A stretch of DNA of 64,000 nucleotides, taken from positions 2,480,001 to 2,544,000 of the forward strand of contig NZ_CP084265.1 in the NCBI RefSeq assembly GCF_022879595.1, given 5' to 3'. Below, piece by piece: positions 39,920-48,382 of the stretch (the first letter of the stretch is position 1; every line of letters begins with the position of its first letter). Made by a program: the position numbers and the translations under genes. The notes below the pieces were generated by a model that was not told the DNA's origin, ran no database searches, and saw nothing but the letters and a program-made list of their open reading frames with translations. Origin of the DNA: Caballeronia sp. Lep1P3. Its GTDB lineage: Bacteria; Pseudomonadota; Gammaproteobacteria; Burkholderiales; Burkholderiaceae.

Positions 39920-42006
39920 ACGGACCGCCGCCATCGGCTTTTCCCGCGTTCGGCGCGTCCAAGGGCGCAGAAACCGACGCGCTCACCGTCGTCGGCCTGA
40001 CGGTCGCGTACCGCACGCGCTGGCATGAACGCGACGTCCTTCAGGACGTTACGCTGCGCGTGCGGCGCGGCGAGGCGTATGGGCTCGTCGGCGAATCGGG
40101 CTGCGGCAAATCGACGGCCGCGCTCGCTATCCTGCGCTATCTCCCGCGCAACGGCCGCGTGAAGGCGGGCCGCGTCTCGATCGGCGGACGCGACGTGTCC
40201 GCGCTTCCCGCCGAGCAACTGCGCGCGCTGCGGGCCAACGCCGTGTCGATGGTCTATCAGGACCCCGGCCGCGCGCTCAATCCGTCGCTGACCATCGCGC
40301 GGCAGGTGTCCGAGGCGTTCGAAGCGGCGGGCGCATCCGCCGCCGACGCCCTCGCCCGCACCGCCGACATGCTGCGCCGCGTGCGCATCGCGTCCCCGGA
40401 GCGCGTGATGGAGAGCTATCCGCATCAGTTGTCGGGCGGCATGCAGCAGCGCGTCGTCATCGCGATGGCGCTCGCGTGCAATCCCGAACTCCTGATCCTC
40501 GACGAACCGACGACCGGGCTCGATGCCACCGTCGAAGCCGACGTGCTCGATCTCATCGCGCAGTTGCGCGCGGAACTCGGCACGGCGGTGCTTTTCATCA
40601 GCCATAACCTCGCGGTGATCGGGCGCATGTGCGACCGCGTCGGCGTGCTGTACGCAGGACGTCTCGTCGAAGAAGGCGCAACCGCCGATGTGTTCGCGAA
40701 GCCGCGTCATCCGTACACGGTCGGCCTCTTGCGCTGTCTGCCGACGAGCGGGCGCAGCAAGGAAAGCGGCCGACTCGATACGATTCCCGGCTCGCTGCCG
40801 CTGCCGGGATCGGTCACGCAGGGATGCATTTTCGCGCCGCGCTGCAAGCTCGCCGACGAGCGCTGCGTGAAGGACGCGCCGCCGCCGTATCGCGTGGCCT
40901 CGCTGCACGGCGATCAGATGGCGCGCTGCCACTACCACGAGCGCGCCGAAACCCTGCCGCGTTCTGCGGGCACCGCGCCGCTGGCCTCGCCGATTCCCGG
41001 CGACACGCCGTCCGACGTATTCGCGCTCTCCGCGCGTCATGTGTCGAAAACATTCCGCGTCGGCGACGAAGACGTGCGCGCCGTCCACGATGTCTCGCTC
41101 GATCTCATGCAGGGCGAAACGCTCGGGCTCGTCGGCGAATCGGGCAGCGGCAAGACCACGCTCGCGAAGCTGCTTCTCGGCCTCGTGTCGCCCGACGAAG
41201 GCGCGACGCTCGAACTCGACGGCAAGCGTCTCGCCGAGCGCGTCACGCGGCGCAGCGGCGAGCAGGTGAAGTCGCTGCAGATCGTGTTTCAGAATCCGGA
41301 TTCGGCGCTGAATCGCGCGCATTCCGTGCGGCGGCTGATTGCGCGCTCGCTCTCGAAGCTCGGCGCGCTGCACGGCGAAGCGAAAGAAAAGCGGCTGCAC
41401 GCGCTGACCGAAGCCGTGCGCCTGCCCGAACGCTATCTGAGCTCGCGCACGCGGCAGCTCTCGGGCGGACTGAAGCAGCGCGTCGCGATTGCGCGCGCGT
41501 TTGCGGGCGATCCGCGCGTCGTCGTGTGCGACGAGCCGACGTCCGCGCTCGATGTGTCCGTGCAGGCCGCGATCCTCAACCTGCTCGCCGACTTGCAGCG
41601 CGAGCGGCGCGTGAGCTATGTGTTCATCTCACACGATCTGCATGTGGTGCGGTATCTGTCGGACCGCATCGCGGTGCTGTATCTCGGGCGGATCATGGAA
41701 ATCGGCCGCGCCGCCGATGTCTTCGATGGCCCGCAGCATCCGTACACGGAGGCGCTGCTGTCGTCGGCGCCATCGCTCGATGACGCGCGCGCGCGCGGCA
41801 AGCGCATCCGGCTATCGGGCGAGTTGCCGAGCGCGGCGAATCCGCCTTCGGGCTGCGTATTTCACACGCGCTGTCCGCGCAAGATCGGCGAAATCTGCGA
41901 GCGCGAGACCCCGCCCGATCGCGATGCCGGCAACGGCCACACGATTCATTGCCACATTCCCGTCGATGAACTGCGCGCGCTGCAATCGCGCGCGGGCGTG
42001 ACGTGA
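39916..42006 (+). CDS. Fused double ABC ATPase (DppD-DppF type)
   Basis: The 696-aa protein carries two complete peptide-transporter ATPases in tandem. The first has Walker A GESGCGKST (about 58-66), signature LSGGMQQR and LILDEPTTGLD; the second has GESGSGKTT, signature LSGGLKQR and VVCDEPTSALD. Each has the C-terminal oligopeptide-ATPase cysteine motif (CIFAPRCKLADERC; CVFHTRCPRKIGEIC), which in related proteins binds a [4Fe-4S] cluster. It powers the two permeases upstream. The fused form is common for transporters of this group. The ATG at 39916 overlaps the permease stop (ATGA). Confidence 0.92.
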   Translation: MNGPPPSAFPAFGASKGAETDALTVVGLTVAYRTRWHERDVLQDVTLRVRRGEAYGLVGESGCGKSTAALAILRYLPRNGRVKAGRVSIGGRDVSALPAEQLRALRANAVSMVYQDPGRALNPSLTIARQVSEAFEAAGASAADALARTADMLRRVRIASPERVMESYPHQLSGGMQQRVVIAMALACNPELLILDEPTTGLDATVEADVLDLIAQLRAELGTAVLFISHNLAVIGRMCDRVGVLYAGRLVEEGATADVFAKPRHPYTVGLLRCLPTSGRSKESGRLDTIPGSLPLPGSVTQGCIFAPRCKLADERCVKDAPPPYRVASLHGDQMARCHYHERAETLPRSAGTAPLASPIPGDTPSDVFALSARHVSKTFRVGDEDVRAVHDVSLDLMQGETLGLVGESGSGKTTLAKLLLGLVSPDEGATLELDGKRLAERVTRRSGEQVKSLQIVFQNPDSALNRAHSVRRLIARSLSKLGALHGEAKEKRLHALTEAVRLPERYLSSRTRQLSGGLKQRVAIARAFAGDPRVVVCDEPTSALDVSVQAAILNLLADLQRERRVSYVFISHDLHVVRYLSDRIAVLYLGRIMEIGRAADVFDGPQHPYTEALLSSAPSLDDARARGKRIRLSGELPSAANPPSGCVFHTRCPRKIGEICERETPPDRDAGNGHTIHCHIPVDELRALQSRAGVT

Positions 42007-42083
42007 CGAGCGCCATCGCCGGAACCAAAGCGCGCCGCATCGCCTCTCACGGGTTCACGTCATACAACAAGAGGACTCACACG

Positions 42084-42503
42084 ATGAAACGCGCTCTCTC
42101 GCTCGCCGCTTCACTCTCTGCTTCGCTCACGCTTTGCACGGCCGTTGGCGTTCACGCGCAGCCGGCCCCGACGCCCGGCGCATCCGATCCGACCTTCTCC
42201 GCGTGGTCGCTCGCGCAGCAATGCAGCCAGAAGAGCGACAACGCGGCGCAAGGGCAATGCGTGGGCGCAGTGCGCGGCATCGTGCGGGGCTATCAGTACG
42301 GCGTGCTGTTTCTCTCGCAGCGCGCCTCGCTGCCGCCCGACGAGGCGAAGCGCGTCTCGCTGTGCCTGACGGACACGAGCGTGTCGTCGATCGTCGACGA
42401 CTTCCTCGCCGACGCGAAGCAGGTCAGCGAAGCGGATTTGCGCCGCACGCCGGCGGAAGTCGCGGTGCTCGGTTCGGTGCACGGCCACCATGCGTGCTCG
42501 TAG
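42084..42503 (+). CDS. Exported Rap1a/Tai-family-like protein
   Basis: The 139-aa protein starts at ATG 42084 behind GAGGA and has a signal peptide (MKRALSLAASLSASL... to VHA-Q near residue 25). The mature part has the spacing of the Rap1a/Tai immunity-protein family: AQQCSQKSDNAAQGQCVGAVRGIVRGYQYG, a third Cys in VSLCLTDTSVSSIVDDFL, and a final Cys in HHACS, so probably two disulfides. Family members neutralise periplasmic type VI secretion effectors, but many are orphans with no known partner. No effector or secretion gene is nearby. It follows the ABC transporter by 77 bp and may be independently transcribed. Confidence 0.7.
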   Translation: MKRALSLAASLSASLTLCTAVGVHAQPAPTPGASDPTFSAWSLAQQCSQKSDNAAQGQCVGAVRGIVRGYQYGVLFLSQRASLPPDEAKRVSLCLTDTSVSSIVDDFLADAKQVSEADLRRTPAEVAVLGSVHGHHACS

Positions 42504-42523
42504 CGTTCCGAGCGGCGGCGCGC

Positions 42524-43375
42524 CTACAGCATTTCCAGCGGCCGCTTCGACTTCGGCGGTTTGAACTGCTGATCGATGTCGGCGAGTTCTTGCGGCGACA
42601 AGCAAATGTCGAGCGCCGCGCGATTCTCGCGCACATGGGCGACGTCCGCGGCCTTCGGAATAGCGAAGACGCCCGGCTGCTGAAGCACCCACGCAAGCGC
42701 GATCTGAAACGCCGACACGCCGCGCGCGCTCGCGATTTTCTCGAGCGCGCCGCCGCGCGGCAGCCGCGCATGATCGACGGGGCTATACGCCATCGCGGGC
42801 AAGCCGCGTTCGCGCAGCCACGGCAGCAGATCGAATTCCGCACCGCGCCTCGCGACGTTATAGAGAATCTGATTCGTCGCGCAGGCGTCGCCGCCGTCGA
42901 GCGAGAAGAGTTCTTCCATGTCGCCGGTGTCGAAGTTGCTCACGCCCCAATGCCGGATCTTGCCGTCGCGCTTCAGCTTGTCGAAGCCCGCCACGACGCC
43001 CTCCAAATCCTCGCCGCCGCGCCAGTGCAGCAAGTACAGATCGATGCGATCGGTCTTCAGGCGCGCGAGGCTGCGCTCGCATGCCGCCTGCACGCCGCGC
43101 TCGCTGCCGTTATGCGGATACACCTTGCTCACGATGAACACATCGTCGCGCATATCCGATAGCGCCTCTGCGATGAGCTTTTCGCTCTCGCCGTCGCCGT
43201 ACATCTCGGCGGTATCGATGAGCGTCATTCCGAGTTCGACGCCCTCGCGCAATGCGGCGATTTCCGCCTTGCGCGCGTTAGGGCGTTCGCCCATTTCCCA
43301 GGTGCCCTGACCGAGCTTGGGAATCGCTTCGCCGCCGGGGAGCGTGACGGCAGGTAAGGTATTCGCATTCGCCAT
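42524..43375 (-). CDS. Aldo/keto reductase
   Basis: The 283-aa enzyme has the catalytic tetrad: D54 and Y59 (TLIDTAEMYGDGESE), K84 (IVSKVYPHN) and H117 (YLLHWRGG), and the NADPH-binding C-terminal PGVFAIPKAADVAHVREN. It belongs to the AKR family of cytoplasmic monomeric reductases of aldehydes such as methylglyoxal or 2,5-diketogluconate. The ATG at 43375 has AAGGAGG upstream and is preferred to a start 28 codons earlier. Substrate not predictable. It converges on the Rap1a-like gene with a 20-bp gap. Confidence 0.88.
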   Translation of the reverse strand: MANANTLPAVTLPGGEAIPKLGQGTWEMGERPNARKAEIAALREGVELGMTLIDTAEMYGDGESEKLIAEALSDMRDDVFIVSKVYPHNGSERGVQAACERSLARLKTDRIDLYLLHWRGGEDLEGVVAGFDKLKRDGKIRHWGVSNFDTGDMEELFSLDGGDACATNQILYNVARRGAEFDLLPWLRERGLPAMAYSPVDHARLPRGGALEKIASARGVSAFQIALAWVLQQPGVFAIPKAADVAHVRENRAALDICLSPQELADIDQQFKPPKSKRPLEML

Positions 43376-43442
43376 GAGAAGCCTCCTTGTTCGCCCGGCG
43401 ATTATGGCGCAGGGGGAAGGAAAGCGAATCCGGTGCCGCGTC

Positions 43443-45134
43443 TCAAACCAGCCCCACAACCAGCGGCCCGAGCAGCGTCAACAGCACATTAGCAAGCGCA
43501 TACGTCACCGCGAACGCGGCAGTCGGCACCGGGCTCCCTGCTTTCTCGAGCACGCCGCCGAACGCGGGATTCGCGCTTCGCGAGCCCGACAGCGCGCCGG
43601 CGAACACGGCGGCGTTGTCGTAGCGCAGCACGTAGCGCCCGAAGAGCATCGTGAGCAGCAACGGAAACAGCGTCACGAACACGCCGAGCAGAAAGAGGCT
43701 GAGGCCGCTCTCCTTGACGGTGACGACCGCCTGCAAGCCCGAATTCAGCCCGACCACGGCGACGAACGCGGCAAGCCCGAAGTCCTTCAGCAATTGCGAC
43801 GCGGCCGGCGGCATCACGCCGTACATCGGATGCTTGCCGCGCATCCAGCCGAAAACGAGTCCCGCGAGCAGGCAGCCGCCGCCCGAGCCGAGCGTGATCG
43901 GAATGCCGCCCACGCGCACGACGACGAGCCCCATCAGCAGGCCGATCACGATGCCGACGCCCATATAGATGAAGTCCGTCTTGTTGGAATACGGCAGCTC
44001 GTAACCAGCGGCATCGACGGCGCGCTTGGTGTCCTGCGGCGAGCCGTAGAACGTGAGGACATCGCCGTGTTCCAGCCGCGTTTCGGGCAGCACCGGCAGC
44101 GGCATGCCGGCGCGCGAAATGGCCTGGAGATAGACGCCGTGGCGCATCTCGCGGTCCACTGTCGCGCGCACGGCGGCGATCGTCGTGCGGTTCATGCCGC
44201 GCTTCGCGAACACGCCCTCGCGCCTCTGCATGATGACGCTGATGCCATCCGTGTCCGCGACTTCCTCGCCGATGCGCGCCGTCGCGCCGACCATCACTTC
44301 GCGCCGCCCGACGACGAGCACGATGTCGTCCGCGTCCAGCATCACGTCCGGCCGCGGCTCCACCGCACGGCCCGCGCGCCGGATGCGCTCGACGGTGATC
44401 GAGTCGTCCTCGGCCATTTCGATCTGCGCGACCGTGCGCCCCGCCCCGCCGCCCGGCATCACGCGATACGCGCGCCCGACGAGCGACGGAAGAACTGAAA
44501 CCTGCCCCGGCGCGGGACCGGCGGCATCGCCCGCAAGCGACTTTTCCGCTTCGATAGCCGCCTCGCGAAGCCCCCGCCCCATGAACTTCGGCAGGATGTT
44601 CACGCACACGATGATCGCGCCGAGCGAGCCGAACACGTAGGTGACCGCGTAGGCAATCGCCACATCCGCCTGCAGCGCCTTCGTTTCGGCGGCGGACAGT
44701 CCGAGCCGCGCGATCGCGTCGCCTGCCGTGCCGATGATCGCCGACTGCGTGAGCGCGCCGCCCGCGAGCCCCGCCGCCAGCCCCTTGTTCAGCCCGAAAA
44801 CTTTCGCGCAGACGATCACGGTGACGAGCGCCGTCACCGCTAGAAACACGGCCATCGCGATCTCGCGCAGCGTGCGGCGGTTCAATGAGTTGAAGAATTG
44901 CGGCCCGGAGTCGTAGCCGACCGCGTAGATGAACACGGCGAACATCACGGATTTCACGCCGTTGTCGATCTGCACGCCGACCTGACTCACGACGACCGCC
45001 GCGATCAGCGAGCCGCCGACGCCGCCGAGCTGAAACTTGCCGAAGTTGATCTGGCCGATGAGATAGCCCGCCGCCAGCGACAGGAACAGCGCCGTCTCCG
45101 GCGACTTCTGGAACACCGCGTGTAGCCAGTCCAT
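43443..45134 (-). CDS. AspT/YidE-type antiporter with RCK domains, copy 1
   Basis: The 563-aa membrane protein has two membrane halves (about residues 10-180 and 390-560). They flank a cytoplasmic pair of RCK_C (TrkA-C) domains (about 205-375: DSITVERIRRAG..., ISVIMQRREGVF...LEHGDVLTFYG). The second half has the duplicated-family motif GGGCLLAGLVFGW and SGSRSANPAFGG. This architecture is that of the aspartate:alanine exchanger family (AAEx), whose best known member is AspT of Tetragenococcus. Substrate here is unknown. It is 4 bp from the second copy, in the same operon. Confidence 0.85.
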   Translation of the reverse strand: MDWLHAVFQKSPETALFLSLAAGYLIGQINFGKFQLGGVGGSLIAAVVVSQVGVQIDNGVKSVMFAVFIYAVGYDSGPQFFNSLNRRTLREIAMAVFLAVTALVTVIVCAKVFGLNKGLAAGLAGGALTQSAIIGTAGDAIARLGLSAAETKALQADVAIAYAVTYVFGSLGAIIVCVNILPKFMGRGLREAAIEAEKSLAGDAAGPAPGQVSVLPSLVGRAYRVMPGGGAGRTVAQIEMAEDDSITVERIRRAGRAVEPRPDVMLDADDIVLVVGRREVMVGATARIGEEVADTDGISVIMQRREGVFAKRGMNRTTIAAVRATVDREMRHGVYLQAISRAGMPLPVLPETRLEHGDVLTFYGSPQDTKRAVDAAGYELPYSNKTDFIYMGVGIVIGLLMGLVVVRVGGIPITLGSGGGCLLAGLVFGWMRGKHPMYGVMPPAASQLLKDFGLAAFVAVVGLNSGLQAVVTVKESGLSLFLLGVFVTLFPLLLTMLFGRYVLRYDNAAVFAGALSGSRSANPAFGGVLEKAGSPVPTAAFAVTYALANVLLTLLGPLVVGLV

Positions 45135-45138
45135 GTGC

Positions 45139-46818
45139 TCAGCCCAGTTTGCTCACGAGCCCGACGACGAGCGGCCCGAGCAGCGGCAGCAGCACGTTGG
45201 AGATCGCGTAGGTGATCGTATAGCCGATGACGGGCGTCGCGTTTCCCGTCACGCCGACGAGCGCGCTGATCGCCGGCGTGCTGCATTGCTGGCCGGCGAT
45301 CGCGCCGAGCAGCATCGGCACTTCGAGCTTGAGCAGCGCGCGCCCGATGAAAAGCGACGCGAGCGCCGGCCCGAGCGTGATGACGATGCCCGCCACCGGC
45401 AGCGCGATGCCGAACTCGCGCACGAGCCGCAGCGCGTCCGCGCCCGCCGAGAGGCCCACCGCCGCGATGAACGTGCACAGGCCGAAGTCCTTGAGAATCT
45501 GCGCGGCGGCGGACGGCAGCGAGCCGATCACCGGATAGCGCGAGCGGATCCAGCCGAACACGAGCCCGGCGAGCAGGCAGCCGCCGCCCGTTCCGAGCGA
45601 CAGATCGATGCCGCCGACGCGCGCCGAGAGCCGCCCGAGCGCGATGCCGGCGAGCACGCCCAGCCCGAGAAAAACGAAGTCGGTCTTCTGCGTCGCGGGG
45701 ATGAGATAGCCGAGCTTGGCCGCGCCGCGCGCCACGTCTTCCTTGTTGCCGACGAGCGTCAGCACGTCGCCGCGCTGCACCTGCGTGCCCGGCAGCGCGG
45801 GAACGGTGCTGTCGAGGCGCGTCACGGCGGCGACGAACACGCCGCGCCCTTCCGCCGGATTGGCGCGCGCGCGGGCCTGCGCGAGCGTCAGGCCATGCAT
45901 CGCGCGGTTGGTGAGCATCACGTCGGCTTTTTCGACGAAGACGTCGCCGCCGCCGTTGAACACTTCTTCGCCGATCCACGGAATGGCCTCGACGAGCGCC
46001 TCGCGCCGCCCCGCGACGACGATGCGGTCGCCCGCCTTGAGCGTCACCGATGGCTGGCTGCGGATGAGCGAGCGGTCGCGCATCACGCGTTGCACGCTCA
46101 CGTTGTTGCCGAAGCGCTTTTCGAGTTCGCCGATACTCGAGCCGGCCGCCCCGTCGACCTTGAGTTCGCGCGCGGCGAGCGGCGACACGGCGGGCGTCTG
46201 TCCCTGCGCGAGCGCGCCGTCACCGCCCAGCTTGCGCCAGACGCGCTCGGCTTCGTCGCGCAGGTTGACGCGCAGCAGAAGCGGCGCGAACTGGCTCGAA
46301 AAGAGCACGATCGTGACCAGCCCGAAGAGATAGCTCACGCTGTAAGCGGTCACGATGTTCGCCTGCAGGCGCGCGATGTCCGCGGGAGGCAGACCGAGCC
46401 GCGCGACGGCTTCCGACGCCGTGCCGATGACCGCGGACTCCGTCGCGCCTCCCGCGAGCAGGCCAGCCGCCGTGCCGGGGTCGAGCTTGAGCATCGCCGC
46501 GATGCCCAGGACGAGCGCGACGACCACGATGACCTCGACAAGCGAGAGCGCGCCGTAGCGCCAGCCGCGCCCGATGTTGGCGAAGAATTGCGGACCGCCA
46601 GTGAATCCGAGCGCGAAGATAAAAAGGGCGAATGCAATGTTCTTCAGATCCGGCGATACGCGCGCGCCGCTTTGTCCGAGAATCAGCGCGACGATGAGCG
46701 TGCCGCAAACGCCGCCGAGCTGAATGGGCCCCAACTTGAATGACCCGATAAAGAACCCGATTGCCAGACTTGCGAATAACGCAATTTCCGGCTGCGTCGA
46801 CAGAAGATGTCCAGACAT
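45139..46818 (-). CDS. AspT/YidE-type antiporter with RCK domains, copy 2
   Basis: The 559-aa paralogue has the same layout as its neighbour: two membrane halves with GGGCLLAGLVFGW in the second, and central RCK_C domains (about 205-370). The paired positions differ in a regular way: SAIIGTAGDAIARLGLS in copy 1 versus SAVIGTASEAVARLGLP here, and SGSRSANPAFGG versus AGQQCSTPAISA. The two proteins may therefore handle different substrates or form a hetero-oligomer. It is the promoter-proximal gene, reading away from the LysR gene, with an AAAGGG-like site before the ATG. Confidence 0.85.
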   Translation of the reverse strand: MSGHLLSTQPEIALFASLAIGFFIGSFKLGPIQLGGVCGTLIVALILGQSGARVSPDLKNIAFALFIFALGFTGGPQFFANIGRGWRYGALSLVEVIVVVALVLGIAAMLKLDPGTAAGLLAGGATESAVIGTASEAVARLGLPPADIARLQANIVTAYSVSYLFGLVTIVLFSSQFAPLLLRVNLRDEAERVWRKLGGDGALAQGQTPAVSPLAARELKVDGAAGSSIGELEKRFGNNVSVQRVMRDRSLIRSQPSVTLKAGDRIVVAGRREALVEAIPWIGEEVFNGGGDVFVEKADVMLTNRAMHGLTLAQARARANPAEGRGVFVAAVTRLDSTVPALPGTQVQRGDVLTLVGNKEDVARGAAKLGYLIPATQKTDFVFLGLGVLAGIALGRLSARVGGIDLSLGTGGGCLLAGLVFGWIRSRYPVIGSLPSAAAQILKDFGLCTFIAAVGLSAGADALRLVREFGIALPVAGIVITLGPALASLFIGRALLKLEVPMLLGAIAGQQCSTPAISALVGVTGNATPVIGYTITYAISNVLLPLLGPLVVGLVSKLG

Positions 46819-47315
46819 GGTTCGATCACCCTTTCCGTTCCTGCAAACAAAACAGGCGATAGTGCGGAATCCGTATATCGATTATTGCTCTTGATGCATC
46901 AGCGCGGTTAATCGAAAAGCCGAATCGATTACCGAAATCTTATTGCTGCTTTTACGCCGTTTTTTTCTTTATAAAGGCCCCAGTCTGGTGCGAATATTAA
47001 TTAAGCGCCCCGCGCGTTGACATTTTCGTCTTTCTTATCGGTTTCCCGGATTCCAACTTCATTCATAACGCCGCTTACTGAAACGTTCTTACCGAAAAAC
47101 GCGCTTCGCTGAGAAGATCATTCTGCAGACATCTCGCGCAGCATCAAGAAAGCGCCGTGCGGCAAGTTTTTCTACCTGCCAAGTCAATGTGTAATCTGAT
47201 ATTGCAATATCTTCGTTCTGTCAATATTATGCATTCAAGCATCTTAAATAGCCGACGCGTCTCACCTCGATTCGCGCCTACGTCACGTAGCACAACAGAG
47301 AGAGAGGGCACTCAG
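46819..47315. promoter_or_regulatory. AT-richer divergent control region between the antiporter pair and the LysR gene
   Basis: 497 bp without a credible gene and visibly richer in A and T than its surroundings. It has three dyads: TGATGCATCA (46892-46901), TAATCGA-N9-TCGATTA (46909-46915 and 46925-46931, with extra CGGT/ACCG flanks) and the perfect 14-bp palindrome GATATTGCAATATC (47198-47211), all fitting LysR-type binding sites in general form. A long upstream in-frame extension of the LysR gene into this region was rejected because it is not conserved-looking and starts at a non-ATG codon. Confidence 0.6.
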
Positions 47316-48323
47316 ATGAACCAGATCCACGCAATGCGCGTTTTCGTCCGAGTCGCGGACACCGAAAGTTTTAGACGCGCCGCGCAGCAACTCGATGTAT
47401 CGAATGCGCTCGTCACACGCGCGATCGCAATGCTGGAGGCGCACCTCAGGACTCGCCTTATTAACCGCACGACCCGCAATCTTTCACTCACCGAAGCCGG
47501 CACGCGTTATTTGGAGGGCTGCCGCGCATTACTGGAAGAACTGGATCATCTTGAATCGGCAGTCACGCATACCGAGGGAGAACCGAGCGGCACATTGCGC
47601 GTGGTCGCATCGAGCGCGCTTTCACTGCTCACATTGACGCCGCTCATCGACGGCTTTCGGAAGCTGTATCCCAAGGTGAACGTGCGGCTTACACTGGCCG
47701 AGCGGCATGTTGATCTTGTCGAGGACGGCTACGACGTCGGCATCGTCACGGCGTTCATGGTGTCGAGCACGGCGCTCGTCGAGCGGCCCATCGGCGTGAA
47801 TGCGCTGATACCCGTCGCGACGCCCGCTTTCGTGGCCGAACACGGCATGCCTGCCGCGCCGGCGGACTTGCAGCAGATGCCGGCCGTGGGTCTGCCCAAC
47901 GAAATCCGCAGTTCGTCGTGGCATTTCAGGCATCGGCTGGGTTCGTCGGAACAGGTGACGCTCGCGCCAGTCTATTCGGTGAACAGCGCGTTGATGGTGA
48001 GGCTCGCGACGCTGCGCGACATGGGTTTCTCGGTGCTGCCCGAAGGCATCGTCGCGGGCGACATCAAGGACGGCACGCTCGTGCGGCTGCTGCCGGATTA
48101 TTCGGTGGACGATCCCGAGATGAAGCTGTCGATCGTCTATCCGGGACGTCAGTATCTGCCGGCAAAGACGCGCTTTTTCATCGACTATGCACTTGACCGG
48201 CTGACCAAGGAGATCAATGCCGGCAACGCCAAGCCCGACGATATCTATCGTCAGACGCCGCCCGCTTTTCAGACCTCCTCCGCAAACGTTGGCCTGGGCG
48301 CGGGGGCTTCGAGAACGCACTGA
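47316..48323 (+). CDS. LysR-family transcriptional regulator
   Basis: The 335-aa protein starts MNQIHAMRVFVRVADTESFRRAAQQLDVSNALVTRAIAMLEAHL, a typical winged helix-turn-helix with the RRAAQQLDVSNALVTRAI recognition region (about residues 21-40), followed by the LysR effector domain (GTLRVVASSALSLLTL..., YDVGIVTAFMVSS..., DMGFSVLPEGIVA). It has a C-terminal tail of about 30 residues beyond the usual end. It is divergent from the antiporter pair, the normal arrangement for a regulator of the neighbouring genes, and a dehydrogenase gene follows after 59 bp. Its ligand is not known. Confidence 0.9.
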   Translation: MNQIHAMRVFVRVADTESFRRAAQQLDVSNALVTRAIAMLEAHLRTRLINRTTRNLSLTEAGTRYLEGCRALLEELDHLESAVTHTEGEPSGTLRVVASSALSLLTLTPLIDGFRKLYPKVNVRLTLAERHVDLVEDGYDVGIVTAFMVSSTALVERPIGVNALIPVATPAFVAEHGMPAAPADLQQMPAVGLPNEIRSSSWHFRHRLGSSEQVTLAPVYSVNSALMVRLATLRDMGFSVLPEGIVAGDIKDGTLVRLLPDYSVDDPEMKLSIVYPGRQYLPAKTRFFIDYALDRLTKEINAGNAKPDDIYRQTPPAFQTSSANVGLGAGASRTH

Positions 48324-48382
48324 CGCGCCCGGCTCCGGGCCGGCGCGGTTTCCTCAACGTCCACGCCGCACGGCCCGAAACG

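Noticed and set aside
39916..42006. Frameshift or gene fusion artefact in the double ATPase
   Set aside because: Both halves have complete motifs with a natural linker, and fused DppDF-type ATPases are common.
47157..47315. Extended N-terminus of the LysR regulator
   Set aside because: It would cover the AT-rich dyad region and add residues before the standard HTH start MNQIHAMRVF; ATG 47316 fits the family.
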